Shown here in pieces: positions 1 to 9,623 of a stretch of 64,000 nucleotides of DNA. The position numbers were made by a program, and so were the translations under genes. Below the pieces are notes generated by a model, which did not search any database, was not told where the DNA came from, and was given only the letters and a program-made list of their open reading frames with translations. The stretch spans positions 721,311-785,310 of the forward strand of contig NZ_KK073875.1 in NCBI RefSeq assembly GCF_000585395.1. Direction: 5' to 3'. Every line of letters starts with the position of its first letter. The first letter of the stretch is position 1. Source of the DNA: Saccharibacillus sacchari DSM 19268 (GTDB taxonomy: Bacteria; Bacillota; Bacilli; Paenibacillales; Paenibacillaceae).

Positions 1-2918
1 GCCGCGGGACCGGGCTCCCCGCCTGCTGCGCGGGGAGCTTTGCCCGGCCGCTCCGCGGGCCGGTCCGCCGCGCCCCGCGAAGGCGCGGCAGGGCCCTCGG
101 CGGCGCGTTTCTCGCCGCCGCGGAAAGCCGCGCTTCGCCGCTTGGCGGCGGACAGGCGCTCAAGTGCGCCTGCTTCCGCGGGAGCGGCTTCGCGAGGCGC
201 GGCGCCGGAGCTCTGCCGGCCGGCCGCCGCGAACGGTGCCGCCAAGAATGCGGCAACCCGTCCCCACGGGACGGCCAAGCGGCGGACCGCGATATCCGCG
301 ATCCACAAGGCCAGAACAACGGCCAACAAGAGCGAGGTCCAATCCCGCATTTGTTTATGCGGAGCGGCCGGCTGCGCATAAACGGCCGCCGGATCTTCCC
401 AGGACAATACGCGTCCTCCTGTCAGTTCGGCCAATTCGGCCAGACGCGCCGAACCTTCGTCCGAAGCGGAAGAGATCCGATATTCCGGCGAATACGGAAT
501 GACCAGACCGGTTCCGGTCGAAGCCGCCGCGACAGGCTGAGCTTCTCCCTCTTCGACCGAGGATTCGGCTCCTCCTGCCGGATCCTCAGAATCGGGGCTC
601 CCCCCCGTATCCGATCCGCTGCCCGAATCTTTACCTTTTTCGCTCCCGCTATCCGACGGCGACAGATTGAGCAGATAAGCCCCCGGCTCGCTGGCCGGAA
701 GCATTCCCGTATACCGTCCCGGCGACGTCTGCACCAGCGTCACGGGTTCGGCTTGTTCGCCGCCGTCTCCGCCTACCGAAGCAATCAGCTCGTCGGGCAG
801 CGGCGAAGCATCTTCCTGCGCAGCCGTCACCACTAATTCGGTCCCGCCTTCGGCAAGCGACGTTTCGATCCGGTACGGAGAAGCGCTGAACTGCGGGAAT
901 GTCCATTTGACGGTTTGCGTCAAAACATTGGCGAATTTGTCCCAAGAGACCCACGGCCCCGACCATTCGCCCGTCAAATCGCTGGTCCAAGCCACCGTGC
1001 GCCCCGAACCGTATTGCCATCTGACAAGCAGCGGGTCGGGCTCCGGGCTGACCAGCGCGGTCTGCGCGGAAGGTTTTGCGCTTGTGGCGATGTACCCGTT
1101 GATCTGCGGAACACCTTCCGCAAACAGCGACGCCCAATCTCCCGCATCGGCGACAGCAGGCGTGAACGGTTTGTCGACCACGTATGTCCGAGCGAGCAAT
1201 ACGGCTTCGCGGCTGAAGATCGCCGGAAGCGTCGTCTCGTCCTGCACGTCGTAGAAACGGCCTTTTCCCAAATCCGCTACGCGTTGCAGCAACCCCCGAT
1301 CCGCATCGGAACCCACCGCCACGCTCGATACGGTTACGTTTTCCTCGCCTAAATCGGACAACAGCTGTTCATAGCTTCCGCCTCCGGCAGACTGGCCGTC
1401 CGTCAGCAAAATGATATGCTTGCGCTGGGCGTCGATTTCTTTCATATATTCCGCGGCGGACGCCATAGCCGGATAAATATTCGTCCCTCCGCCGCTCGGG
1501 ATGGACTGAATCTGTTCCAGCACCGATTCTTTGTCCGTCAACTTTTGCGGCTCGACGACCCACCACGGCGCATCGTCGAACGCGACGACGCCGACCGTAT
1601 CTTTCGCCCGCATCAGCTCGACGGTGCGCATCGCCGCTTCTTTGGCCAATTCGATCTTGCTGCCGCTCATGCTGCCCGAACGGTCAATGACCAGAATCAG
1701 ACCCAGCTCGGGAATTTCGCGTTTGCCTTCCAGCTCCATCGATACCGGCAGCGCCTGCTCGATCGGCGTATCGAAGTATCCGCCGAGTCCGAAACTTTGA
1801 TCGCCGCCGCTCATCATAAATCCGATCCCGTAACTGCGAACCGCCGTTTCGATCGCATCCATTTTGGATTGACCCAACGAATCGCCCGATACGTTGTTGA
1901 ACAAAATGCTGTCGTACTGCGCGTAATCCGCCAGTTCGGCAGGAAGCTGTCCGGGCGCAATGACCGTCGTATCGATCAATCCCGCGTTTAACGCATTGGT
2001 AATATTGGCGGACGTATCCGGTTTGCCCTCGACGACCAGCACGGACGGGTTGCCGGATACGCGCGTAAAAGCAAATGCGGCGTTATTCGCCGACTGCTCA
2101 TCCCCCGGTAAACTAAGCTCGGCCCGGTACCGGTGCAGACCGGAGCTTTTGGCAAGCCCTTGCAGCAATACGCTGCTTTCTCCCCGCTCGACGCGTACCG
2201 TTTGCGAACCAATTTCCACATTGTCTTCGTATAGACGAATTTCGCCCGTGCCCGAGAACGTGCTCCGCAACCTGGCCTCGACGGTAAAAGCTTCGCCCAG
2301 ATATAATTTCCCCGGCAAAGACAATGAATCGATCGCGGCATCGCGCTCCGTATTGCTTGGCTTTTCCAACACGTCTACCGTGATTCCGCGATTTTTGAGC
2401 AGTCGCCCCGTCTCCAGCATATTGCCGATGTTTTCGTCCCCGTCGCTGATCAGCACGATACGCGGATCGCCGCTTCCCAACATTCCCGAAGCCAACTGAA
2501 GCGCGCGTTGGACATTGGTGTAATCCGGATCGACAGCCGCATCCAGTCCGCCCAGCGCAGCTTCGCTGCTGAACGTCTGCTCGGCAGAAGCGTCCCGTCC
2601 GAACGAGATCATGGCATAATCGTCGCGCTGGTTTTTATTTTCCAACGATGAAGAAATCCATTCCCGATCCTTCTCGCCGTCATCCGCGCTTGAAGAACGG
2701 TCCACGGCATAGACGACTTCGTGCTGCCGCTGCACGGTGTACAGTTGAACCCCGGCGAGCAGCAGTACAAGCAGCAGCAAAGCCAACGTACGCAGCGAAG
2801 CAGCCGTTCGATGCCGGAACAGCGAGACTCTTGACGGCCCTCGAAAAGCAAAAACCGCGAAGGCGATCAACGGAATCAGCAAGAGTAACAGCCAGGGATG
2901 ATTAAATTGAACGCCCAC
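1..2918 (-). CDS. Double-VWA membrane protein with GATase-like middle (3' end outside window)
   Basis: The frame is open from a GTG at 2918 to the window edge, giving about 972 residues with no stop, so the C-terminus is missing. A GGGGGG ribosome site precedes the GTG, and the start overlaps the end of the upstream gene by 17 bases. Two N-terminal membrane segments come first. A VWA-like domain follows with the MIDAS motif DRSSS (about residue 72) and LISDGDEN. A glutamine-amidotransferase-like segment follows (about 290-410). A second VWA has LVIDRSGSMSGSK and LLTDGQS. Then come a Ser/Gly/Asp/Glu-rich linker, a membrane segment and an Ala/Arg/Pro-rich tail. Proteins of this build are metal-dependent adhesion or scaffold proteins found beside MoxR ATPases. 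The target is unknown. The coding tail near position 1 is extremely G+C-rich. Confidence 0.8.
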   Translation of the reverse strand, partial: MGVQFNHPWLLLLLIPLIAFAVFAFRGPSRVSLFRHRTAASLRTLALLLLVLLLAGVQLYTVQRQHEVVYAVDRSSSADDGEKDREWISSSLENKNQRDDYAMISFGRDASAEQTFSSEAALGGLDAAVDPDYTNVQRALQLASGMLGSGDPRIVLISDGDENIGNMLETGRLLKNRGITVDVLEKPSNTERDAAIDSLSLPGKLYLGEAFTVEARLRSTFSGTGEIRLYEDNVEIGSQTVRVERGESSVLLQGLAKSSGLHRYRAELSLPGDEQSANNAAFAFTRVSGNPSVLVVEGKPDTSANITNALNAGLIDTTVIAPGQLPAELADYAQYDSILFNNVSGDSLGQSKMDAIETAVRSYGIGFMMSGGDQSFGLGGYFDTPIEQALPVSMELEGKREIPELGLILVIDRSGSMSGSKIELAKEAAMRTVELMRAKDTVGVVAFDDAPWWVVEPQKLTDKESVLEQIQSIPSGGGTNIYPAMASAAEYMKEIDAQRKHIILLTDGQSAGGGSYEQLLSDLGEENVTVSSVAVGSDADRGLLQRVADLGKGRFYDVQDETTLPAIFSREAVLLARTYVVDKPFTPAVADAGDWASLFAEGVPQINGYIATSAKPSAQTALVSPEPDPLLVRWQYGSGRTVAWTSDLTGEWSGPWVSWDKFANVLTQTVKWTFPQFSASPYRIETSLAEGGTELVVTAAQEDASPLPDELIASVGGDGGEQAEPVTLVQTSPGRYTGMLPASEPGAYLLNLSPSDSGSEKGKDSGSGSDTGGSPDSEDPAGGAESSVEEGEAQPVAAASTGTGLVIPYSPEYRISSASDEGSARLAELAELTGGRVLSWEDPAAVYAQPAAPHKQMRDWTSLLLAVVLALWIADIAVRRLAVPWGRVAAFLAAPFAAAGRQSSGAAPREAAPAEAGALERLSAAKRRSAAFRGGEKRAAEGPAAPSRGAADRPAERPGKAPRAAGGEPGPA

Positions 2919-4908
2919 GTCGGTACACCCCCCATTCCGTCAACATGATGACAACAATCAGTGCGGCTAGCGGAATCGTAAGCGGCAGTCGGCTCCGATG
3001 ATCTCCGGCAGTTGCGCTCTGAAGCCCGTCATCCGGTTCACCCGATGCTCCCGCACCTGCAAATACCGGATTCTCCGCTGTCGGCGCAGCCGATTCGGAA
3101 GCGTCTGCCCGAACGTCAAGCAGATAGACCGGCGCGTCGTCCAACCCGTTCCCGCTTTGCTCAAAAGCATACAACCCCGGAATACTTGGCGCAATCTGCG
3201 ACGAAGCAAGCCCCGTATCTCCGCTCGAATCCGAAGTCTGATTTTCGCTCACTGCCTGAGCCGCCCCGTTATTGATCTCAAAAGCAGCTCCTTGCAGCGG
3301 ACGCCACAGCGCAGACTCCGCCCCGGTTGCGATCGGCACCTCCACTGCGGCTCCCGAAATCGCTCTGCCCAGCCCGCCTCCGCGGCCTCCGGACAACCAG
3401 CTTGTCGCGTTGCTGACCAGCACCGGAAACTCGCTGTTTAACGGCAAATCTCCGCTTTGCAGATTGAAGCCGAACCAAAGCGTACGCTGGCCGTTTTCCG
3501 TCCCCGCCGCAATGGCAGGACTTCCGCCGATACTTGCCAGTGTTTGAAGCCCGGCCGGCTTGCCTTCCGTTAAAGGTCCGAAGTACGGCTCGCTCAAAGA
3601 CAAATAACGAGTCACCGGGTGAGCGTTCAGCTCTATGCGCCGATTGCCGGGCTGCCGAGAAGCTTCTTCCCCGCCGATCTTCCAAAGCGCGGCGTTGCCG
3701 ATCCGTTCTCCCCAGGCTCCGCTTTGCAAAGCAGCAGGCAGTTCCCCCTCAACCACGACAATATCCGGCTGTTCTTCGGGAAGAGGAGGCGTTTTGCTTG
3801 CCGTTGTTCCCGTATCCTTTTCGGTCTCTGATGCTTCGGAATCCCCATCGGCAGTCGGAACATTTCCCGACAAATCGAGCCGGCTCACTTCTGCGCCGGA
3901 CAGACGAAGCGCCTTTTCCAAAAATAGATTCCCGTCCGATAACAGCAGCACTTTCACCGTACCGCCCGTTTCCGGGAAAGCAAAAGCATCGTCGTCAGCC
4001 GCATAATCATCCGACTGCCCTGTTAAGCTCAGCCTGTAAACCTCTGCGGCCTCTGCTTGATCAAACGTCACCGTCCGGCGCTCGCCCGGTTGAAGGGTTA
4101 ACGTCTCATTGCCTTGCGCTCGCCCGTCACCCGATAATTCGACTTCGACTTCAAGCGCCGAATTTCCTGTATTGGCCACCACGCCTACTGCCCGAGTACC
4201 CTCCGTGCCGAACTGCTCAATCGACGCATTGCGATAATTTTCTCCGCCGATCCGGCGTACCTCTACCGGAACGGATACAGGCAAGTCGTCCACCCGTTCG
4301 CTCCATTGCCCATCCGTATAGACGATAATTCGCGCATCCTGCTGACCTTCCGCTACCGCCGAAGCCAAAGAGATCGCTTCGCGGTAAGAAGTACGCGCAT
4401 AGTCGGTTTCCAATTCCTCTACGGCACGATTCCAAGCAGCGCGATCATCCGCAGCCGAAGCGACGACTTGAGGAGTTTCCCCCATGCGAATCAACGTCAA
4501 TGCGCCGTCCGCCTGCCGCGTATCGGCTAAAACTTCGCGTTTGAGTTCATCCAATCGCGTCTCCGCACTCGCTTCGCTGTTGTTCGGTTCCAAAGCAGAT
4601 ACGGCACTCATGCTGGCCGACACGTCGGCGACCACGACCAACGTTCCGCCCGTCCCCGCGTCCGCCCACAAAAAAGGACGCATCAGCGCAAAAGCCAGCA
4701 AAGCCGCAGCCAAAATCTGCAACCACATCAGCAGACGATTGCGCAGCTTTTGCCAGGGACGATTCGCCTCCGTATTTTCCAGTACCCTTCTCCATAACAA
4801 ATGACTGGGTACCGGCGTATCGATAAATTTCCGTTTTAACAAATACATCATCAAGATCAACGGAATGCCGAGTGCAAACCACAGTCCTGCCCACGAACCG
4901 ATTCCCAT
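2902..4908 (-). CDS. BatA/VWA-type membrane protein
   Basis: 668 residues. The N-terminus is a typical aerotolerance (BatA) module: a short membrane helix, a basic stretch with the W-R-R and W-Q-K-L-R-N-R signatures, then a second helix ending in MRPFLW. A VWA domain follows with MIDAS residues in VADVSASMSAV and YTDGQWSE. A long extracellular beta-rich region and a final membrane helix (around 645) complete it. I chose ATG 4908 rather than the GTG at 4917, because GGGAGGAGG sits 8 bases before the ATG and overlaps the GTG. It lies 18 bases after the DUF58 gene and overlaps the next VWA gene, so the products are likely made together. Its job is inferred to be membrane-anchored partner of MoxR. 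Confidence 0.85.
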   Translation of the reverse strand: MGIGSWAGLWFALGIPLILMMYLLKRKFIDTPVPSHLLWRRVLENTEANRPWQKLRNRLLMWLQILAAALLAFALMRPFLWADAGTGGTLVVVADVSASMSAVSALEPNNSEASAETRLDELKREVLADTRQADGALTLIRMGETPQVVASAADDRAAWNRAVEELETDYARTSYREAISLASAVAEGQQDARIIVYTDGQWSERVDDLPVSVPVEVRRIGGENYRNASIEQFGTEGTRAVGVVANTGNSALEVEVELSGDGRAQGNETLTLQPGERRTVTFDQAEAAEVYRLSLTGQSDDYAADDDAFAFPETGGTVKVLLLSDGNLFLEKALRLSGAEVSRLDLSGNVPTADGDSEASETEKDTGTTASKTPPLPEEQPDIVVVEGELPAALQSGAWGERIGNAALWKIGGEEASRQPGNRRIELNAHPVTRYLSLSEPYFGPLTEGKPAGLQTLASIGGSPAIAAGTENGQRTLWFGFNLQSGDLPLNSEFPVLVSNATSWLSGGRGGGLGRAISGAAVEVPIATGAESALWRPLQGAAFEINNGAAQAVSENQTSDSSGDTGLASSQIAPSIPGLYAFEQSGNGLDDAPVYLLDVRADASESAAPTAENPVFAGAGASGEPDDGLQSATAGDHRSRLPLTIPLAALIVVIMLTEWGVYRRGRSI

Positions 4909-4926
4909 CGTTCGCACCTCCTCCCT

Positions 4927-5829
4927 CTAACGAACCAAGCCCAATTCCCGCATCGTTCCCAGTACCGTTTCGCGCAGCGGCACATCGACGGGAGCCAGCA
5001 CGTAAGCCACGCCGCGCCGCGCGCAAAATTCCGCCAATCTCCCCCGATACGCAGTAAACTCCTGTTCGTAGGCTTCGATCAAACGTCCGGTCAAAGCCGC
5101 TTCTTTAAACGTTCCCAGTTCCGCGTCAATCAGCTTCAAGTCCCCGCTCAGGCGCGGCTGGATCTCTCCCCGCGTCAGCACTTGAACCAATACGACTTCC
5201 TGACGGGCCGCCTGAAGTCTCGCCACGGCTTCTTCCAACTCTTCTTCGCCGCGTTCGGTCCAGCAGTCGGAGAAAATCCAAGTCATGCCCGGCAGTTTGG
5301 GCAAACGGGACCGGTCTTTGAACGCTTCGGCCAAGTCGCCCCGTCCTCCGGCTTCCGAAGCCGCCAGAAATTCCAGCAAGCGATGGGTCGCGGGACGACC
5401 GCGCAGCAGCGGCATGCCGTCGCCGATCCGCTCGTCCACCCGATAGACGCCCAGCCGATCGTATGCGGCGAGCGTCATGTAACCGATGCTTGCCGCAAGC
5501 CTAGCCGCATGCAGCAGTTTGGACGGCTCTCCGTCGTCGGCGAACGCCATCGACTGCGAGACATCCAGATACAAGGTGACTTGAAGCTCCTGCTCGTCCA
5601 AGTACTGCCGAACCACTTTCCGCCCTGTCCGTCCGTAAACGCTCCAATCGAATCGGCGCACGTCGTCTCCGGGCGAGTATTCGCGATAATCCGCAAATTC
5701 GAGCGAAGCTCCCAATTCCCGGGAACGCCGTCTGCCCTGCCGGGTTCCGCGCACGCGCTGACCCGTCGATAAGGTCAACCGGTTCAAACGCGCGATCCAG
5801 TCTGCGCTCAGCAGCTCCTCCGGCTTCAT
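4927..5829 (-). CDS. DUF58 domain protein
   Basis: 300 residues, the usual DUF58 length. The diagnostic F-x-x-x-R-x-Y-x-x-G-D-D-x-R-x-x-D-W block is visible as the FADYREYSPGDD and RRFDWSVYGRTG stretch (about residues 45-70). It is followed by a VWA-like strand with LDVSQSMAF, which keeps the DxSxS metal site. No membrane segment is present, so it should be cytosolic. The ATG overlaps the moxR stop in an ATGA, which implies translational coupling. MoxR-DUF58-VWA trios are a well-known conserved arrangement in which the ATPase is thought to act as a chaperone or metal-insertion factor for the VWA partners; the partner here is inferred from position. Confidence 0.9.
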   Translation of the reverse strand: MKPEELLSADWIARLNRLTLSTGQRVRGTRQGRRRSRELGASLEFADYREYSPGDDVRRFDWSVYGRTGRKVVRQYLDEQELQVTLYLDVSQSMAFADDGEPSKLLHAARLAASIGYMTLAAYDRLGVYRVDERIGDGMPLLRGRPATHRLLEFLAASEAGGRGDLAEAFKDRSRLPKLPGMTWIFSDCWTERGEEELEEAVARLQAARQEVVLVQVLTRGEIQPRLSGDLKLIDAELGTFKEAALTGRLIEAYEQEFTAYRGRLAEFCARRGVAYVLAPVDVPLRETVLGTMRELGLVR

Positions 5830-6815
5830 CTTGAAGACTCCAGACGGTCGACGATATCCGTAACCAAGGTATCGGGCGAAATGCCTTCGGCTTGCCCTTC
5901 GAAATTGAGCAGCAAACGATGGCGCATCGCCGGTTTGGCCGCCGCCAAAATATCGCCGGTCGAGACATGCATGCGGCCTTTCGCGATCGCGCGGACTTTC
6001 GATACGGCGATCATGGCTTGCAGGCCTCGAGGTCCCGAACCGAAGCGGACAAACCTTTTCACGGAATCCGGCGACGCCGCCTGATCCGGGTGCGTCATCA
6101 TCAGCAGCCGAACCGCGTAATCCAGTACGTCTTCGGCAACCAGCACTTCTTTGGCGCCGCGCTGGATATCCAGCAGCGCCGCCGCATCGGCTTGCTTAAC
6201 GGCTTGGCGGTTAGCCGAAGACGTCGTGCGCCGAATGATTTCTTTCAACTCGTCCGGCGACGGGTAATCCACGTCCAATTTGAGCAAAAAGCGGTCCAAC
6301 TGCGCTTCCGGCAGCGGATACGTCCCTTCGTTTTCGAGCGGGTTCTGCGTAGCCAGTACGAAAAACGGCTCCGGAAGCCGGTGCGTCGTTCCGCCGATGG
6401 TTACGGTCTTTTCCTGCATGGCTTCAAGCAGTGCGCTTTGCGTTTTGGGCGTAGCCCGGTTAATTTCGTCGGCCAGTACGATGCTGCCGAACAACGGGCC
6501 TTTGCGGAACTCGCCGGACACGCCTCCTTCTCCTCCGAAATGAATCACGTCGGTACCCGTAATATCGCTCGGCATGAGATCGGGCGTGAATTGAATCCGC
6601 GAAAAAGGCAGATCGAGCGCATCCGCGGCCGCGCGGACCAGCATCGTTTTACCCAATCCCGGTATCCCTTCCAGCAGTGCATGCCCTCCTGCGAATACGC
6701 ACCATAACATCTGTTCGACCGTTTCCGTTTGTCCGACGATGACCTGACCGATCTCCTCGCGCACATCGTCCATCGTTTTTCTCCAGGTCTCGATCCGATC
6801 GGTTTCTTGCAGCAT
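5826..6815 (-). CDS. MoxR-family AAA+ ATPase
   Basis: 329 residues from ATG 6815, which has GGGGG 8 bases upstream; an upstream in-frame TTG at 6866 lacks a good site. Walker A is GIPGLGKT (about residue 48). Walker B appears as IVLADEINRA, and sensor 1 as VLATQNPLENEGTYPLPEAQ, the hallmark of MoxR/RavA-type ATPases. The arginine-finger region LDRFLLKL follows, then a C-terminal lid domain. ATP hydrolysis is expected to drive remodelling of the VWA/DUF58 products of the downstream genes. It is the fifth gene of the operon that starts at 12,948. Confidence 0.93.
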   Translation of the reverse strand: MLQETDRIETWRKTMDDVREEIGQVIVGQTETVEQMLWCVFAGGHALLEGIPGLGKTMLVRAAADALDLPFSRIQFTPDLMPSDITGTDVIHFGGEGGVSGEFRKGPLFGSIVLADEINRATPKTQSALLEAMQEKTVTIGGTTHRLPEPFFVLATQNPLENEGTYPLPEAQLDRFLLKLDVDYPSPDELKEIIRRTTSSANRQAVKQADAAALLDIQRGAKEVLVAEDVLDYAVRLLMMTHPDQAASPDSVKRFVRFGSGPRGLQAMIAVSKVRAIAKGRMHVSTGDILAAAKPAMRHRLLLNFEGQAEGISPDTLVTDIVDRLESSR

Positions 6816-6866
6816 GGATTTTCCCCCTTTGACAGCCCTTTGCGGGCCGGATCGATTGTTGTTCAA

Positions 6867-8579
6867 TTACGACTCAGGCCGGATTTCGGTAAAATAGCTC
6901 TCGACCAAGCCTTGCACGCTTTGCGGCAAATCGCTACGGCCGATCGAATCCTTCGCCCGTTCGGAATACTCGCTGTACACTTCTTCATAAGGGCGGCTCA
7001 CGCCGTCAATCGTAGGCGATACGCCTCCGGTCTGTTTGTCGCCGCCGCTGGACGGGCCGTTGTCGGATTGGATATTGCCTTCGCCCTGCAAATCCCGAGG
7101 CGTCGTGACCAATTCGCGTCCGCCGCTTCCCCATCCGGCGCCGCTGCCGCCTTGCCCGTTTCCGCTGCCTCCGGAACCCGAGCCTGAACCATTGCCCGAA
7201 CCCGAGCCTTGACCATTTCCTTGGCCCTGACCTTGTCCCGACCCTTGCCCGGAAGCCGTACCTTGCGAGCCGGAGCCTTCCCCGCTGCCGGAAGAACCCG
7301 ACTCCCCTTCTTCTCCTTCTGTGCCCTCGCCCGAACCCCCTTCGCCGGAAGATCCTTCTCCGGTTGCGGAACCCGCATCCGCAAGCGCTTCGGCCGATCC
7401 TCCGCTGCCCCAGGTATCGGATACCGATATCCCTGCTGCCGCGAGTTCGCCCGCCATATTCATCCCGCTTTGGGCAAGCTGCGCAGCGGCGGCGGAAGCT
7501 AGTTCGCTTTGTTCGCCGAGCGATCCGGATTCGGCGGCAGCCGCGGCAAGCTTCTCGGCCAGTTCCTGGATTTGCTCATCCGTCAACTGCCCGGAAGCCG
7601 CCAATTCCTCTGCTGCTTTTTTGATCGCTTCCTGCAAAGCCGCCGTTTCTTTGCCGCTTTGCGGCGCTCGTTCGGCGAGATTTTTCAACGCGTTCGCCAG
7701 TTCTTTCTTTTGCTGCTCGGACATTTTGGACATCGCGTTTTTCAACGCTTCCGCACGTTCCGCTGCATCCATCGGCGTAGACTTGGCCGCTTCCTGCAAA
7801 GCCTGCTGAGCGGCAAGGCGGCGTCCCCAATCCTGCAACTCCTTTTGCTGCCGAGCCGCTTCGTCCGCTTGGCTCCCCAGCTTTTTCATCGCTTCTTCCA
7901 TCTTGTCCAAAGCTTCTTCGGCACGCTTCGAATCCCCGAGCTCTTTAGCCAGGTCGGACGCCGTTTCAGCCAACGGCGCGCGCGCTTCCGGTTCGATCGG
8001 AGCCTCGCTTAATTCTTTTGCCAAGGCTTCCGCCTTTTTCTGCTCCGCATTAATCATGGCTTGCTGCTCCGCACGCTGGCGAAGTTCCCGGTCCATCGGA
8101 TTCGGTAACACAAGCAGGATGGCGCAGACCACCGCTAACGCAGAAGAAGCCGCAGACATCCTGCCAAACTTCCAGACAAACGGCAGACGCTCTTTTCGGT
8201 TGGCCGCAAATTCGCGTCCGTAAGCTTCCGCCTGCGCCCGCTGCCATTTTGCCGCCGTCGATTCCTGCTGCTTAAATTCCAACGCCGTCATCATCAGATC
8301 GCGACGTTCTTCCGCCGGATCTGCCGCGTCCATCGCCCGAGCCGCTTCTTCCGGACGAACGGGTTTCAGGAAGGCCGCCGCTGCTCCCGACGCCGTTCCC
8401 AAAAGTGCACAAGCCAGTGCCCATATCGCGGCATACGGGATCGGGATCAGATACGCCACTCCAATCAGGATCAGAGCAGCAGTCAGACCTACGGCCAGAC
8501 CGCGCAATGCAAAAGATCCTGCTTTGAATATTTGTAGCCTGCGCCGTACCGAACGGATCGAAGTCATGATGTTCTCCAT
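6867..8579 (-). CDS. DUF4175-like membrane protein, coiled-coil and Gly/Ser-rich
   Basis: 570 residues. Two hydrophobic hairpin segments (about 28-70) are followed by a basic cytosolic stretch, another membrane helix (about 145-165), and about 230 residues of Ala/Glu/Lys/Gln-rich predicted coiled coil. A low-complexity Gly/Ser/Gln region of about 120 residues comes next, then a short conserved-looking tail containing RPYEEVYSEYSERAKDS. The tail and the position next to moxR match DUF4175-type proteins found in other MoxR clusters; I am not certain of the family name. The start at 8579 has GGAGAGGGG upstream. An internal ATG at 8567 with its own GGAG is an alternative. Function unknown; the coiled coil suggests an assembly or scaffold role. 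Confidence 0.7.
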   Translation of the reverse strand: MENIMTSIRSVRRRLQIFKAGSFALRGLAVGLTAALILIGVAYLIPIPYAAIWALACALLGTASGAAAAFLKPVRPEEAARAMDAADPAEERRDLMMTALEFKQQESTAAKWQRAQAEAYGREFAANRKERLPFVWKFGRMSAASSALAVVCAILLVLPNPMDRELRQRAEQQAMINAEQKKAEALAKELSEAPIEPEARAPLAETASDLAKELGDSKRAEEALDKMEEAMKKLGSQADEAARQQKELQDWGRRLAAQQALQEAAKSTPMDAAERAEALKNAMSKMSEQQKKELANALKNLAERAPQSGKETAALQEAIKKAAEELAASGQLTDEQIQELAEKLAAAAAESGSLGEQSELASAAAAQLAQSGMNMAGELAAAGISVSDTWGSGGSAEALADAGSATGEGSSGEGGSGEGTEGEEGESGSSGSGEGSGSQGTASGQGSGQGQGQGNGQGSGSGNGSGSGSGGSGNGQGGSGAGWGSGGRELVTTPRDLQGEGNIQSDNGPSSGGDKQTGGVSPTIDGVSRPYEEVYSEYSERAKDSIGRSDLPQSVQGLVESYFTEIRPES

Positions 8580-8624
8580 ATCGATTCCCCTCTCCTTCCC
8601 GTTATCCGTCTGATTCCTTCACGA

Positions 8625-9623
8625 TCATTTTTGGGGTGTCTGCGCCGGCTTCATTTCCGCTACTTCGCCTTCCGAAACTCCGTTGTCTCCGGCATTTGCA
8701 GCGTGGTCCGAATCATCCGTATGCCGGTTGCGGCGCACCGGACGAATACGGCGAATCGCTACCCACAGGGCTGCAACGATTGCGACGGCGTAAACCAACA
8801 GGAATTGAAGCCAGAGCGTAATCGGCGCATCGTCTTGCAAATTCCCGCTGTTCACGAGAAAGGCTTGCTTGGAAATGTTAGGTTCGAAAATACTGATCAA
8901 TGCCCCTACCGGATTGAGTCCCAAAATGAATCCGACCCATGAGTATTTGGGAGGCACCGAGCCGCTATAATAGGATTGCTGAACGACCGCGTACAGCAGC
9001 AGGTAAGCGACGCCCGTGACAACGAAGATCACCAGAGTGATGCCGTAAGTCATAATGACCGCCATAATCGTCCGTTTGAACAACGTCGAGCACATGATGC
9101 CGATCGCGCCCAGCAGCAGCATCGTAAACAGATAGAACAAGAATACCAACATCAATTGCGAAGGCGAAATCCCTCCGTATAAAAATACGATACTGTACAC
9201 CGGCAAAGTCGCCAGCACGATCAGCACCATGAACGCCAGCGACGAAGCCAATTTGCTCAATACGATCGCGGACGAGCTTTGCTGGGTCGTCAGCAGAATG
9301 TTAAGCGTCTGCTTTTCCCGCTCGCCGCTGATGACGCCCGCAGTCAAGGCCGGCGTCATGAAGGCGATCAGCACAAGCTGCGCAATACTCAGGACGTAGA
9401 ACAGAATCCGGCTGACCGAAGGATCGAATCGCATCCCCGTCTGTTGACCTTGGAACCCCATACTGACGTAAATGAACCCGATCGCAAGCAGTCCCAAAAT
9501 CAACACATACGACAGCAAAGCGATAAACGAGCGCGGCGTGCGCATCCGCAGCCGAAACTCCTTATCCAGCACCGGATTGATCCATAGACTGCCTCCGCTG
9601 CCGATTTTGTTTTTCATCTTCAT
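8625..9623 (-). CDS. ABC-2 type transporter permease
   Basis: 332 residues with six predicted membrane helices. The N-terminal motif NPVLDKEFRLRMRTPR and the loop SGEREKQTLNILLTT are typical of ABC-2/NatB-type permeases that carry the coupling sequence between helices 2 and 3. The hydrophilic C-terminal tail is rich in Arg and Glu. The ATG overlaps the stop of the ATPase gene by four bases (9620-9623), so the two make one exporter. The substrate is not visible in the sequence. Being embedded in the MoxR/VWA operon suggests it acts in envelope assembly rather than drug export. Confidence 0.9.
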   Translation of the reverse strand: MKMKNKIGSGGSLWINPVLDKEFRLRMRTPRSFIALLSYVLILGLLAIGFIYVSMGFQGQQTGMRFDPSVSRILFYVLSIAQLVLIAFMTPALTAGVISGEREKQTLNILLTTQQSSSAIVLSKLASSLAFMVLIVLATLPVYSIVFLYGGISPSQLMLVFLFYLFTMLLLGAIGIMCSTLFKRTIMAVIMTYGITLVIFVVTGVAYLLLYAVVQQSYYSGSVPPKYSWVGFILGLNPVGALISIFEPNISKQAFLVNSGNLQDDAPITLWLQFLLVYAVAIVAALWVAIRRIRPVRRNRHTDDSDHAANAGDNGVSEGEVAEMKPAQTPQK

